Assembly (NCBI RefSeq): GCF_001839655.2
Contig: NZ_CP056087.1
Coordinates: 1,612,001 to 1,676,000 of the forward strand
DNA length: 64,000 nt
Reading direction: 5' to 3'
Origin: Pseudomonas argentinensis
GTDB taxonomy: Bacteria > Pseudomonadota > Gammaproteobacteria > Pseudomonadales > Pseudomonadaceae
Each line of letters begins with the position of its first letter. The stretch's first letter is position 1. This document shows, one piece after another, positions 34,989-48,318 of this stretch. The position numbers and the translations under genes are program-made. The notes under the pieces were generated by a model. That model was given only the letters and a program-made list of their open reading frames with translations, ran no database searches and was not told the DNA's origin.

Positions 34989-35008
34989 GAGCCGGCCGAG
35001 GCCGGCTC
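34989..35008 (+). terminator. Hairpin after the M23 peptidase gene
   Basis: A perfect 8-bp stem GAGCCGGC (34989-34996) with GCCGGCTC (35001-35008) has a CGAG loop, but there is no T-run. It is probably an RNA-stabilising hairpin or a weak terminator before secA. Confidence 0.45.
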
Positions 35009-35153
35009 GCGCCCTGCCGATGGCCCTGTGCCAATCGCGCTGCTTTCTTCAATTTCGTTTCCGGGTAGAATGCCCCCTTCGCACGCAGCCATAAGGCTGC
35101 ATGGGCGACTCACGGGGCCGCCCTCCATTCATAGCGTGGAAGATCCTGTCGAT

Positions 35154-37888
<2,735 letters not shown>

Positions 37889-37889
<1 letters not shown>

Positions 37890-38029
37890 GAACCTGAACT
37901 CGACTAGCTGCGCGTCGGCCCTGCGGCGTTGAAAACAGGCTCGGACTGCTCATGTACACCAGTACACTCCGCGTCCTCGCCTGTTTTCGCCTTGCAGGAC
38001 TCTAGCTCGCAAGGTCGTGATCAGGTTCT
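37889..38029. repeat. 141-bp palindromic repeat element A
   Basis: The ends AGAACCTG (37889-37896) and CAGGTTCT (38022-38029) are inverted; inner pairs include GAAAACAGGC (37931-37940) with GCCTGTTTTC (37979-37988). The centre reads TGCTCATGTACACC...GTACACTCCGC, a core shared with the element at 51.2 kb. Its first base is the last base of the secA stop codon. It encodes no transposase and could form a long imperfect hairpin in the secA 3' untranslated region. Confidence 0.65.
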
Positions 38030-38052
38030 TAACCTGAGCTGGTTATAAAATT

Positions 38053-38086
38053 AACGCCGCGAGGGTTCAGCCCTTCGCGGCGTTTT
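38053..38086 (+). terminator. Terminator hairpin upstream of argJ
   Basis: AACGCCGCGAGGG (38053-38065) pairs, with one bulged base, with CCCTTCGCGGCGTT (38071-38084), followed by TT. It probably ends secA transcripts, so argJ would need its own promoter between here and 38120. Confidence 0.75.
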
Positions 38087-38119
38087 CGCATCGAACAACC
38101 TAATTCAAGGAGCTCTCCC

Positions 38120-39337
38120 ATGGCTGTTGGTCTTGGCCCGCTGTCTACCCTGCATCCGGTTCCAGGTTTCGAGCTGGGCATCGCCTCCGCCGGCATCAAG
38201 CGCCCGGGGCGCAAGGATGTGGTGGTAATGCGCTGTGCCGAGGGCAGCAGCGTGGCCGGCGTGTTCACCCTCAACGCGTTCTGCGCCGCACCGGTGATCC
38301 TGGCCAAGAAGCGCGCCTCCGGCAGCGTGCGCTACCTGCTGACCAACACCGGTAACGCCAATGCCGGCACCGGCGAGCCGGGCCTGCAGAACGCCATGCG
38401 CACCTGCGCCAGCCTGGCCGGCCTGGCGGGTGTGGACGAAAGCGAAGTGCTGCCGTTCTCCACTGGCGTGATCGGTGAGCCGTTGCCAGTCGAGAAGATC
38501 GAAGGCGCCCTGCAGGCCGCGCTGGACAACCTCTCCGAGAACAACTGGGCCGAGGCCGCCATCGGCATCATGACCACCGACACCCTGCCCAAGGGCGCCA
38601 GCCGTCAGTTCACCCACGAGGGCGTGACGGTCACCGTGACTGGCATCAGCAAGGGCGCGGGCATGATCAAGCCGAACATGGCCACCATGCTCGGCTACAT
38701 CGCCACCGATGCCAAGGTCGCCCAGGGTGTGCTGCAGGATCTGCTGCGCGACGCGGCGAACAAGTCGTTCAACCGCATCACCATCGATGGCGATACCTCC
38801 ACCAACGATTGCTGCATGCTGATCGCCACCGGCCAGGCGGCCCTGCCGGAAATCACCCAGGCCAGCGGTGCGCTGTTCGCCGCCCTGAAGCAGGCGGTGT
38901 TCGAGGTGTGCATGGAGGTGGCCCAGGCCATCGTACGTGACGGTGAGGGCGCCACCAAGTTCGTCACCGTGCAGGTCAACGGCGGGGCGACGCACCAGGA
39001 GTGCCTGGACGTCGGCTATGCCGTCGCCCATTCGCCGCTGATCAAGACCGCCCTGTTCGCCTCCGACCCCAACTGGGGGCGCATCCTCGCCGCCGTGGGC
39101 CGTGCCGGCGTGGCGCAACTGGATGTCAGCAAGATCGACGTGTTCCTCGGCGACCTGTGCATCGCCAGCAAGGGTTGCCGCGCCGCGACCTACACCGAGG
39201 AGCAGGGCGCTGCGGTGATGGTCGAAGAGGAAATCACCATTCGCATCGAGCTGGGTCGTGGCACCTGCAGCGAGACCATCTGGACTACCGACCTGTCTCA
39301 CGAGTACGTGAAGATCAACGCCGAATACCGCACCTGA
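38120..39337 (+). CDS. argJ: Bifunctional glutamate N-acetyltransferase / amino-acid N-acetyltransferase ArgJ
   Basis: A 405-residue enzyme of the cyclic arginine pathway that transfers acetyl from N-acetylornithine to glutamate, and often also makes N-acetylglutamate from acetyl-CoA. It is a self-cleaving Ntn-type protein: the cleavage site and nucleophilic threonine lie in [16 protein letters not shown] (around residue 190). The C-terminal half contains [31 protein letters not shown]. Whether acetyl-CoA is also used cannot be told from sequence alone. Confidence 0.95.
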   Translation: MAVGLGPLSTLHPVPGFELGIASAGIKRPGRKDVVVMRCAEGSSVAGVFTLNAFCAAPVILAKKRASGSVRYLLTNTGNANAGTGEPGLQNAMRTCASLAGLAGVDESEVLPFSTGVIGEPLPVEKIEGALQAALDNLSENNWAEAAIGIMTTDTLPKGASRQFTHEGVTVTVTGISKGAGMIKPNMATMLGYIATDAKVAQGVLQDLLRDAANKSFNRITIDGDTSTNDCCMLIATGQAALPEITQASGALFAALKQAVFEVCMEVAQAIVRDGEGATKFVTVQVNGGATHQECLDVGYAVAHSPLIKTALFASDPNWGRILAAVGRAGVAQLDVSKIDVFLGDLCIASKGCRAATYTEEQGAAVMVEEEITIRIELGRGTCSETIWTTDLSHEYVKINAEYRT

Positions 39338-39375
39338 TCCCCGTGTCGGTCGCCGGCATGGCGGCTGGCGCGTTC

Positions 39376-39421
39376 ATTCCCCTCGCGCATGGCCCCATGA
39401 GCGAGGGGAATTTGCCTTGCC
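39376..39421 (+). terminator. Hairpin between argJ and the glutathione transferase gene
   Basis: ATTCCCCTCGC (39376-39386) pairs perfectly with GCGAGGGGAAT (39411-39421) around a 24-base loop, with a short TT after it. A possible terminator; the large loop and short T-run make this uncertain. Confidence 0.4.
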
Positions 39422-39474
39422 GGCAGCCAAGGGCGAAGCTGTCGCTCTGTTCCTTCTGACTGCTGGAGAAATAG

Positions 39475-40104
39475 ATGTCGCTCGAATTGGTGATAGGCAA
39501 CAAGAATTACTCGTCCTGGTCGCTGCGCGGCTGGCTGCTGGTCGAGCTCAGCGGCGCGGCGTACCAGGAAACCCTGGTGCCACTGTTTCGGGCCGACACC
39601 CATGCACGGCTGCTGGAGCATTCGCCGACCGCCAAGGTGCCGGTGCTCAAGGGGGATGCCGGGGTGATCTGGGACTCCCTGGCGATTGCCGAATACCTGG
39701 CCGAGCGCTTTCCCGACGTGGCCCTGTGGCCGCGTGACGTGGCCGCCCGTGCCATGGCCCGTTCGGTCTGCGCGGAGATGCACAGCGGCTTTGGCGCGCT
39801 GCGCAGCCACATGCCGATGGACATGCAGCGCAACGCGCCGCTGGCCAGCGTGGCGGATGACGTCAAGCAGGATATCCAGCGTATCGTCGCGCTGTGGGCG
39901 GGCTGCCGCGAACGCTTCGGTCAGGGCGGGCCGTACCTGTTCGGCCAGGTCAGTATCGCCGATGCCTATTTCGCCCCGGTTGCCAGCCGGCTGCGCAGCT
40001 ACGGCGTGCAACTTCCGGCGGATGCAGCGGCCTATGTGGAGACCATTTATCAGTGGCCGGCGTTCCAGCGCTGGTTGCAGGCGGCCCTAAAGGAGAAAAC
40101 GTGA
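39475..40104 (+). CDS. Glutathione S-transferase family protein
   Basis: A 209-residue cytosolic GST. The N-terminal thioredoxin-like domain starts LVIGNKNYSSWSLRGWLLVELSGA, with Ser/Tyr/Ser near the glutathione site, and has PTAKVPVLKGDAGVIWDSLAIAEYLAERFP, where VPVL holds the cis-proline and DSLAIAEYL the glutathione-binding acid/Ser motif. An all-helical C-terminal domain follows. Substrate unknown. The TGA stop overlaps the GTG start of the mutT gene by four bases. Confidence 0.88.
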   Translation: MSLELVIGNKNYSSWSLRGWLLVELSGAAYQETLVPLFRADTHARLLEHSPTAKVPVLKGDAGVIWDSLAIAEYLAERFPDVALWPRDVAARAMARSVCAEMHSGFGALRSHMPMDMQRNAPLASVADDVKQDIQRIVALWAGCRERFGQGGPYLFGQVSIADAYFAPVASRLRSYGVQLPADAAAYVETIYQWPAFQRWLQAALKEKT

Positions 40105-41050
40105 AACGCGTGCATGTAGCGGCAGCGGTGATTCGTGGTGAAGACGGCCGGATCCTCATCGCCAGGCGCCCTGACGACAAGCACCAGGGCGGGCTCTGGG
40201 AGTTTCCGGGGGCAAGGTCGAGGAGGGCGAGGCCGTACCAGCTGCGTTGTCACGCGAGTTGCACGAGGAGCTGGGCATCACAGTCGTTGCCGCAAGGCCG
40301 CTGATCCAGGTACGCCACGACTACAGCGACAAGCAGGTGCTGCTGGATGTCTGGGAAGTCAGCCGCTTCGCCGGCGAGCCCCATGGCGCCGAAGGCCAGC
40401 CATTGGCCTGGGTCAGTGCGCGGCAGCTAGGCGATTACGAGTTTCCCGTGGCCAACCGGCCGATCGTCGCCGCGGCACGGCTGCCCGAGCATTACCTGAT
40501 CACGCCGGAAGGCTTGGACGGCCCCGAGCTGCTGGCCGGTGTGCGGGCGGCCATCGCCGGTGGCATTCGCCTGATCCAGTTACGCGCGCCGGCGATGTTC
40601 GATGCCCTGTACCGTGATCTGGCGGTGGATATCCAGGGGCTCTGCGCCGGCAAGGCGCAGCTGATGCTCAAGGGCCCGCTGGAGTGGCTGGGCGATTTCC
40701 CGGCGGCCGGTTGGCACCTGACCGCCGAGCAACTGCGCAAATACGCCAGCAAGGGCCGCCCACTGTCCGAAGGGCGCTGGCTGGCCGCTTCCTGTCACAC
40801 TGTCGATGAGCTCGAACTGGCCACCCAGATCGGCGCCGATTTCGTCACCCTGTCGCCGTTGCAGGCCACCGAGAGCCATCCCGAGGCCCAGCCACTGGGC
40901 TGGGAGCGGGCGAGCGAGTTGCTGAAGGGCTTCAATCAGCCGTGCTACCTGCTCGGTGGTGTGGCCCCGCAGCATTGCGAGCAGGCCTGGCAGGCAGGTG
41001 CCCAGGGGGTCGCCGGGATTCGCGCCTTTTGGCCCGAGCACCAGCGCTGA
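40101..41050 (+). pseudogene. mutT: MutT Nudix hydrolase fused to a ThiE-like domain, frameshifted in the Nudix box
   Basis: Reading from GTG 40101 gives MKRVHVAAAVIRGEDGRILIARRPDDKHQGGLWEFPG, the start of a MutT (8-oxo-dGTP diphosphatase) domain. It leaves frame at a five-G run (40208-40212), exactly inside the Nudix signature. The other frame continues the signature (ELHEELGIT) through the rest of the Nudix domain and then a thiamine-phosphate-synthase-like domain (residues about 130-316, LIQLRAPAMF ... LLGGVAPQHC). One added G restores a 316-residue fusion like pseudomonad MutT. Either the gene is a real mutator-type null or the base is missing from the assembly. Confidence 0.78.
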
Positions 41051-41068
41051 GCCTGTGCTTGTACGAGC

Positions 41069-41102
41069 ACGCCGTAGCGCCTACCCTGCGGCGTCCTTTT
41101 TT
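41069..41102 (+). terminator. Terminator after mutT
   Basis: ACGCCG (41069-41074) pairs with CGGCGT (41089-41094) around a 14-base loop and is followed by CCTTTTTT. A modest intrinsic terminator. Confidence 0.6.
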
Positions 41103-41119
41103 CGAGTGATCCACGGACC

Positions 41120-42049
41120 ATGGCCTCCGTTTTCAATGTCATCCTGCCGGTCTTCGCGCTGATCCTTGCGGGTTTTGCCTGCCGGCGCCTGGGCCTGCTG
41201 GGCGCTACCGCGGCCTCGGAGATCAATCGCATGGTGGTCTGGCTGTGCCTGCCGGCGCTGCTGTTCGAAGCGATGGCGACGGTGGTGTGGGATGAGATCT
41301 GGCAGCCCGGTTTCATCCTCGCCTATGGCATCGCCACCCTGGGGCTCTTCGTTCTGGTGCTGCTGGTGACCCTGCGTCGTACCGGCAGCCTCGCCGACGC
41401 CAGCGTATGCGGGCTCAGTGCGTCCTATGCCAACACCGGCTATATGGGCATCCCGCTGTGCCTGCTGGTATTCGGCGATGCCGGTATGGAGCCGGCGCTG
41501 ATCGCCTGCCTGATCGTCATCTGCGTGCTGTTCGCCCTGGCGGTGGTGTGCATCGAGGTGGGCCTGCAGAACGAGAAGAGCGTGCTGGCGGCGGTGCGTC
41601 AGGTCGGTCTCGCCCTGCTCAGCAACCCCATCGTCATGGCGCCCGTGCTTGGCGGCCTGTGGGCGGCGACCGCGCAGCCGCTGCCGGCGCCCCTGCACCA
41701 ATTTCTCAAGCTGCTCGCCGCCGCTACTGGGCCCTGCGCGCTCATCGCCCTTGGCTTGTTCCTGGCCGAAAAGCACGCGGGGCCGAAGCAGCGCGGTACC
41801 GGCCTGGTATTGATCAAGCTGGTCGCCCACCCGCTGCTCACATGGGCGCTGGCCGTCCATGTGTTTCGCCTGCCGCCGATGTGGACACATGCCGCGCTGC
41901 TGCTCAGCGCGTTGCCGACCGGCACCGGGCCCTTCATGCTCGCCGAGTTCTATCGCCGCGAGAGCGCCGAGGTGTCGAGCACCATTCTGCTGTCGACCCT
42001 GGGCTCGTTGCTGACGCTGTCGATCTGTCTTTACCTGATCGCGCCCTGA
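41120..42049 (+). CDS. AEC family transporter (auxin efflux carrier-like permease)
   Basis: A 309-residue integral membrane protein with about ten predicted helices in two five-helix halves. Typical features are the start VFNVILPVFALILAGFACRRLGLL and SASYANTGYMGIPLCLLVFG at the first crossover, with a second half ending TILLSTLGSLLTLSICLYLIAP. Family members move dicarboxylates or other organic anions (for example malonate); the substrate here is unknown and the neighbours give no hint. Confidence 0.87.
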   Translation: MASVFNVILPVFALILAGFACRRLGLLGATAASEINRMVVWLCLPALLFEAMATVVWDEIWQPGFILAYGIATLGLFVLVLLVTLRRTGSLADASVCGLSASYANTGYMGIPLCLLVFGDAGMEPALIACLIVICVLFALAVVCIEVGLQNEKSVLAAVRQVGLALLSNPIVMAPVLGGLWAATAQPLPAPLHQFLKLLAAATGPCALIALGLFLAEKHAGPKQRGTGLVLIKLVAHPLLTWALAVHVFRLPPMWTHAALLLSALPTGTGPFMLAEFYRRESAEVSSTILLSTLGSLLTLSICLYLIAP

Positions 42050-42071
42050 GCGCCGCGCCTGGAGCTTCCCC

Positions 42072-42956
42072 ATGCCTTCACCCGATCAGCCCAGCCTGCG
42101 TCCCAGTACGCTGCACCTGCCAGCCGGCGCCTGGACGACGGTGCTCGACTGCCTGTGCGCGCATTTTCCGGCGATTTCACGGGACGTCTGGCTCGAGCGT
42201 ATGGCCCGTGGCCGGGTGCTGGACGCCCAGGGCGAGCCGATCAGGGCCGATCACCCCTATCGGGTCGGCCTGCGCGTGCATTACTTCCGCGAAGTGCCGG
42301 CCGAGCCGACGATCCCCTTCGAGGAAGCCATCCTGCACCTCGACGAGCACCTGCTGGTCGCCGACAAGCCGCATTTCCTGTCGGTGATGCCGGCCGGCGC
42401 CTATGTCGAGCAGACCTTGCTGGCGCGGCTGGTCAGGCGCACCGGCAATGCCGACCTGGTGCCCCTGCACCGCATCGACCGGCATACTGCCGGGCTGGTG
42501 CTGTTCTCCTGCAGCCCCCAGACCCGCGGGCGCTACCAGGCGATGTTTCGCGAGCGAGCCATCGACAAGCGCTACGAGGCGCTGGCCGCGCCGTTGCCGG
42601 AACTGCAGTTTCCGCTGCTGCGCGAAACGCGCTTCGAGGCGGGTGAGCCGTTCTTTCGCATGCGCGAAGCGCCCGGCGTGCCCAACACCTGCACGCGCAT
42701 CGAGGTGATCGACAAGCGCGCCGAGCACTGGTTGTACGGGCTGGAGCCGGTCACGGGCAAGAAGCACCAGCTCAGGGTGCATATGGCGGCGCTGGGTGCG
42801 CCGATTCTCAACGATCCCTTCTATCCCGAGGTGAGCTGCGCCGAGGGCGAGCCCGACGATTACAGCAAGCCGCTGAAACTGCTGGCCCGTGGGCTGAAGT
42901 TCAGTGACCCGCTGACTGGCGAGCCGAGGTGTTTCGAGAGCCGCCTCAGTCTTTGA
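42072..42956 (+). CDS. RluA-family pseudouridine synthase
   Basis: A 294-residue RNA pseudouridine synthase. The catalytic motif HRIDRHTAGLVLFS (Asp near residue 138) is canonical; LYGLEPVTGKKHQLRVHMAALGAPILNDPFYP is the C-terminal family signature. An S4-like N-terminal region of about 60 residues (ISRDVWLERMARGRVL) may aid RNA binding. The RNA site cannot be assigned from sequence. The last 11 bases overlap the convergent adenosyltransferase gene. Confidence 0.88.
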   Translation: MPSPDQPSLRPSTLHLPAGAWTTVLDCLCAHFPAISRDVWLERMARGRVLDAQGEPIRADHPYRVGLRVHYFREVPAEPTIPFEEAILHLDEHLLVADKPHFLSVMPAGAYVEQTLLARLVRRTGNADLVPLHRIDRHTAGLVLFSCSPQTRGRYQAMFRERAIDKRYEALAAPLPELQFPLLRETRFEAGEPFFRMREAPGVPNTCTRIEVIDKRAEHWLYGLEPVTGKKHQLRVHMAALGAPILNDPFYPEVSCAEGEPDDYSKPLKLLARGLKFSDPLTGEPRCFESRLSL

Positions 42957-43521
42957 CCGCGGCCTGCCAGAGCACTTCGTCGATGCCCTGGCGTCTGGCG
43001 ATCAGCCGGGCGGCCACGAACAGCAGGTCGGACAATCGGTTGATGTAGGCCAGCAACTCGCCGCGCAGGGGCTCGATGGCATGCAACTGGCCGCAGCGCC
43101 GCTCGGCGGTGCGGGCGCTGCTGCGGCACAGGTGGGCCTGGGCGATCAGCTTTGATCCGCCAGGCAGGATGAAGTTGGTCAGCGGGCCGACTTCCTCGTT
43201 CCAGCGGTCGATGACCGCTTCCAGGCTGTCGATTTCGGCGGCCTGCAGGGCTTGGTACTCGGGCATCGCCAGCTCGCCGCCGAGGTCGAAGAGGCGGTGC
43301 TGACAGGGCGCGAGCACCTCGACCAGTTCGCCAAGCCCCGGGTGGTTCGCCTGCTGCTCCAGCAGGTCGGCGAGCAGCAGACCGAGTTGGCTGTTCAGCG
43401 TGTCCACTTCGCCGATGGCTTCGATGCGCGGGTGATCCTTGGCGACCCGACGGCCGTCGGCCAGCCCGGTTTGCCCGGCATCGCCGGTGCGCGTGTAGAT
43501 TTTCGAGAGTCGATAGCCCAT
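42946..43521 (-). CDS. PduO-type cob(I)alamin (corrinoid) adenosyltransferase
   Basis: A 191-residue trimeric ATP:corrinoid adenosyltransferase making adenosylcobalamin. The N-terminal ATP-binding segment IYTRTGDAGQTGLADGRRVAKDHPRIEAIGEVDTLNSQLG and the SSARTAERR motif are diagnostic of the PduO/MMAB type rather than the CobA type. The ATG giving MGYRLSKIYTR is chosen. Ends overlap convergently with the RluA-type gene, and it lies 14 bases after the kinase gene on the same strand, so it may be the last gene of that operon. Confidence 0.92.
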   Translation of the reverse strand: MGYRLSKIYTRTGDAGQTGLADGRRVAKDHPRIEAIGEVDTLNSQLGLLLADLLEQQANHPGLGELVEVLAPCQHRLFDLGGELAMPEYQALQAAEIDSLEAVIDRWNEEVGPLTNFILPGGSKLIAQAHLCRSSARTAERRCGQLHAIEPLRGELLAYINRLSDLLFVAARLIARRQGIDEVLWQAAVKD

Positions 43522-43535
43522 GGGGTCTCCGCTGA

Positions 43536-45539
43536 TCAGCTGCCCACACCCAGTGGCAGGCGCAGGGTGAAGCAGGTGCCCTGGCCGGTGCGCGAGTGCA
43601 CCTCCATCTGGCCCTTGTGGTTGTTGGTGACGATGAAGTACGACACGGAAAGGCCCAGGCCGGTGCCCTGGCCGACTTCCTTGGTGGTGAAGAACGGCTC
43701 GAAGATGCGCTTGCGCACGGCCTCGGGGATGCCCACGCCGTTGTCCTCGACCTGCACTTCGGCCCAGGGTGGCGCCAGGCGGGTGCGCAGGATCAGCTTG
43801 CCAGGCTGGCTTTCGTCCTCGCGCAGGTGGATGGCCTGGGCGGCGTTCTTCAGCAGGTTGAGCAGTACCTGCTCCAGTTCGTTGGCGATGCCGGGGATCG
43901 GCCCGAGCTGCGGGTCGAATTCGCGCTGGATGAGCAGGCTCTTGAAGTCGAAGCTTTCGGTCAGGTCGAAGTCGTTGCTGGCGATCTCCACCGCCTGGTC
44001 GATCAGCGCCGGCAGCTGGCAGGGCGCCAGCTGGCGATTGCTCAGGCGGCTGAAACTGAGCATGTGGGTGACGATCTTCGAGGCCCGCGCGCCGGCCTGC
44101 TGGATACCGTCGAGCAGCATGGGAATTTCCCGCGCGGCCAGGTAGCGGTCGATGGCCGGCAGGCTGACCCCGGCCAGCTCGGCCTGCTCCTGGTTGCGCG
44201 GCAGTTCCGGCGACAGGCGCCGGCGGATGTTCTGCACGTTGTGCAGGATGGCGCCCAGGGGGTTGTTGATCTCGTGGGCCATGCCGGCCGCCAGGCCGCC
44301 GACGGAAAGCATCTTTTCGGACTGCACCATGACTTCTTCGAGGTTCAGGCGCTGGGTGATGTCGTCGATGCGGATCACCACGCCGCGGCCGATGCTGCCG
44401 ATCAGCGGGTAGAAGGTCAGGGCGTAGTGGTGGGGCTCGTCGTCGCGGATCCAGGTGACGCGCTCGATCTTCTCGACCCGGTGTTGCTCGGCGGTGCGCT
44501 TGAGCTTGGACAGGTATGGTTTGAGCAGCGGAAAGGCGAGAAACACCGGCTGGTTCACCGCCTCGTCGATGGAGGTGCCGGACAGCGCGCTGGCTTCCTG
44601 ATTCCACTGCGCCACGTAGAGCTGCTCGTCCAGGGCGATCAGCGCCGAGGGCATGGAATCGATGATGCTGTTGAGGTAGTTCTGAAAACCGGTGAGCTTC
44701 TTCTCGATCTTGCTGCGCACCTGCACTTCGAGTTCCAGCTTGCGGTTCGACAGGCGGGTTTCCTCGGCCAGGCCGCGGGCCTGGTTGTAGGCTTCCTCGG
44801 AGTCGTCGCGGGCGCGCTTGAGCTGCTGCTCGCGGGCTTCGATGCGTTCGAGCATGGTGTTGAAGGCCTCGGCCAGGCTGCCGATTTCGTCGCGGTTGCC
44901 GCGCCGGGCGCGCAGCGAGTAGTTCTCTTCGCGGGTGACCTGGCGGGTGAGTTCTTCGAGGCGCTTGATCGGGCTGGTGACCAGGCGGCGGATCTGCCGC
45001 GCCACCAGCAGCCAGAGCACCAGGCTGAACAGCAGGATCACCAGGCTGGCGGTGACGGTACCGGTGTAGAAGGCGCCCGGCAGTTCGCTGGAGGCTACCA
45101 GCAGCAGGTGGCCGGGCGGGGCATCGCCCTGGGGCAGCTCGACCAGCTGGTTGGCGCGAAACTCGCCGATACGCCAGTTGTCCAGGGCGTCGAGCTGGGC
45201 GGGCAGCTCGAGTTTTTCGCCGCGCTGCAGCTGCGCCATGCTGTTGCCGCCTGCATCGTAGATCACCGCCGCGCGCAGCGGGCCGTAACCCTCCAGGCGC
45301 TTGAGCAGTTCATGGGCCGCTTCGGGCGAGCTGAGGGCTTCACGGCTCAGGGCCGGCGTGGCGATCAGCCGGCCGAGGGTCTGCAGCGCCTGGGGCGCGA
45401 CGCTTTCCTGGGAAATCCAGTAGGCTGCACTGATGAAGGTCATGTTGGCGACCACCAGCACCGCCGTCAGCAAGACCAGCAGCGCCGCGAGCAGTTTTCG
45501 GCCAACGGGGAGGTTCTTCAGGCGGTGGCGCAGGCGCAT
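43536..45539 (-). CDS. Membrane-bound PAS-containing sensor histidine kinase
   Basis: A 667-residue kinase. TM1 (about 15-40), a periplasmic sensor of about 120 residues, TM2 (about 160-182), a HAMP domain to about 235, a coiled coil, a PAS domain (about 285-400), then HisKA with phospho-acceptor His about 422 (GMAHEINNPLGAIL) and an HATPase domain (NLLKNAAQA, DNGVGI, GTGLGL). The start giving MRLRHRLKNLPVGRKLLAAL was chosen to place TM1 correctly. A homologue in the same context in P. aeruginosa has been tied to swarming and biofilm control, from memory. A partner regulator is encoded two genes upstream. Confidence 0.92.
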   Translation of the reverse strand: MRLRHRLKNLPVGRKLLAALLVLLTAVLVVANMTFISAAYWISQESVAPQALQTLGRLIATPALSREALSSPEAAHELLKRLEGYGPLRAAVIYDAGGNSMAQLQRGEKLELPAQLDALDNWRIGEFRANQLVELPQGDAPPGHLLLVASSELPGAFYTGTVTASLVILLFSLVLWLLVARQIRRLVTSPIKRLEELTRQVTREENYSLRARRGNRDEIGSLAEAFNTMLERIEAREQQLKRARDDSEEAYNQARGLAEETRLSNRKLELEVQVRSKIEKKLTGFQNYLNSIIDSMPSALIALDEQLYVAQWNQEASALSGTSIDEAVNQPVFLAFPLLKPYLSKLKRTAEQHRVEKIERVTWIRDDEPHHYALTFYPLIGSIGRGVVIRIDDITQRLNLEEVMVQSEKMLSVGGLAAGMAHEINNPLGAILHNVQNIRRRLSPELPRNQEQAELAGVSLPAIDRYLAAREIPMLLDGIQQAGARASKIVTHMLSFSRLSNRQLAPCQLPALIDQAVEIASNDFDLTESFDFKSLLIQREFDPQLGPIPGIANELEQVLLNLLKNAAQAIHLREDESQPGKLILRTRLAPPWAEVQVEDNGVGIPEAVRKRIFEPFFTTKEVGQGTGLGLSVSYFIVTNNHKGQMEVHSRTGQGTCFTLRLPLGVGS

Positions 45540-45585
45540 GGGCGTGGTTCGTGGTGGCAGGTGAGGGCGCAGGTTAGCGCGTGAC

Positions 45586-47456
<1,871 letters not shown>

Positions 47457-47591
47457 GTTTTTTATGGCACTCGCTGGCAGGAAAACGGGTCGAGGGAAGG
47501 GGAGTAACCAATACAACGCCGAGCGGTCTGTATCAGAGCGGATATAATGATCGCGCCAATTTTATCGTCAAGCCATCCGCGCGATTTGCGC

Positions 47592-47609
47592 AGAACTTAT
47601 TCACGATCT
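47592..47609. repeat. Single end of the AGAACCTGTTCACGATCT repeat family, upstream of yajQ
   Basis: AGAACTTATTCACGATCT matches the terminal repeat of the 60.5-kb element at 16 of 18 positions. No inverted partner was seen nearby, so it is a solitary end or a decayed copy lying between the probable yajQ -10 (TATAAT, 47543-47548) and the gene. Confidence 0.35.
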
Positions 47610-47716
47610 CGCGAACTGGCGCCCAGCACGATGCAGCTTGCATCGCCGCACAGGCTGCCGGCAAGCGATTCGCGAGGCAGTGCTGCCCGCTCGCGCTTTA
47701 TATCTGGAGGAATTGC

Positions 47717-48196
47717 ATGCCCTCGTTCGACGTGGTGTCGGAGCTGGACAAACACGAACTCACCAACGCCCTGGACAATGCCAGCAAGGAGCTGGAGCGG
47801 CGCTTCGACCTGCGCGGCAAGTGCAGTTTCGAGGTCAAGGACAAGGCCGTCACGCTGACCGCCGAAGCCGATTTCATGCTCGAGCAGATGCTCGACATCA
47901 TTCGTGGCTGCCTGATCAAGCGCAAGATCGACAGCCAGTGCATAGAAACCAAGGACCCCTACGCGTCCGGCAAGGTGGTCAAGCAGGAGGTCGAGTTCCG
48001 CGAAGGCATCGACAAGGAACTGGCCAAGAAGATCGTCGCCCACATCAAGGAAGCCAAGCTCAAGGTGCAGGCCGCCATCCAGGGCGAGCAGGTGCGCGTC
48101 ACCGGCAAGAAGCGCGACGACCTGCAGGAGTGCATCGCCTCGCTGCGTGGCAAGGATTTCGGCATGCCCCTGCAGTACAACAACTTCCGCGATTGA
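47717..48196 (+). CDS. yajQ: YajQ family cyclic di-GMP-binding protein
   Basis: A 159-residue protein of two ferredoxin-like domains. Start [35 protein letters not shown]-terminal [32 protein letters not shown]. Homologues in Xanthomonas and Pseudomonas bind cyclic di-GMP and influence transcription and phage replication. A TGGAGGAA ribosome binding site precedes the ATG. A perfect TATAAT about 170 bases upstream, without an obvious -35, may mark the promoter. Its neighbour on the minus strand is a degenerate-GGDEF regulator. Confidence 0.94.
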   Translation: MPSFDVVSELDKHELTNALDNASKELERRFDLRGKCSFEVKDKAVTLTAEADFMLEQMLDIIRGCLIKRKIDSQCIETKDPYASGKVVKQEVEFREGIDKELAKKIVAHIKEAKLKVQAAIQGEQVRVTGKKRDDLQECIASLRGKDFGMPLQYNNFRD

Positions 48197-48318
48197 GTCG
48201 CGCCGGTTGAACCCAGGCGCGGCCAGCGCGTCGCACCTTTGGCAGCCTCATCGACGCCATGGCAGTCGCTATGCCTTGGCGTCGTCGTTTTTTCCGCGAT
48301 GACGGACAGGAGTTTCCC

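Noticed and set aside
38041..38086. Possible riboswitch ahead of argJ
   Set aside because: Only a terminator hairpin is visible; no aptamer-like conserved core.
43522..43535. Adenosyltransferase as a C-terminal part of a long minus-strand protein
   Set aside because: A long minus-strand frame continues upstream into the kinase gene, but that part is out of the kinase frame; the ATG at 43521 gives a full-length PduO-type protein.
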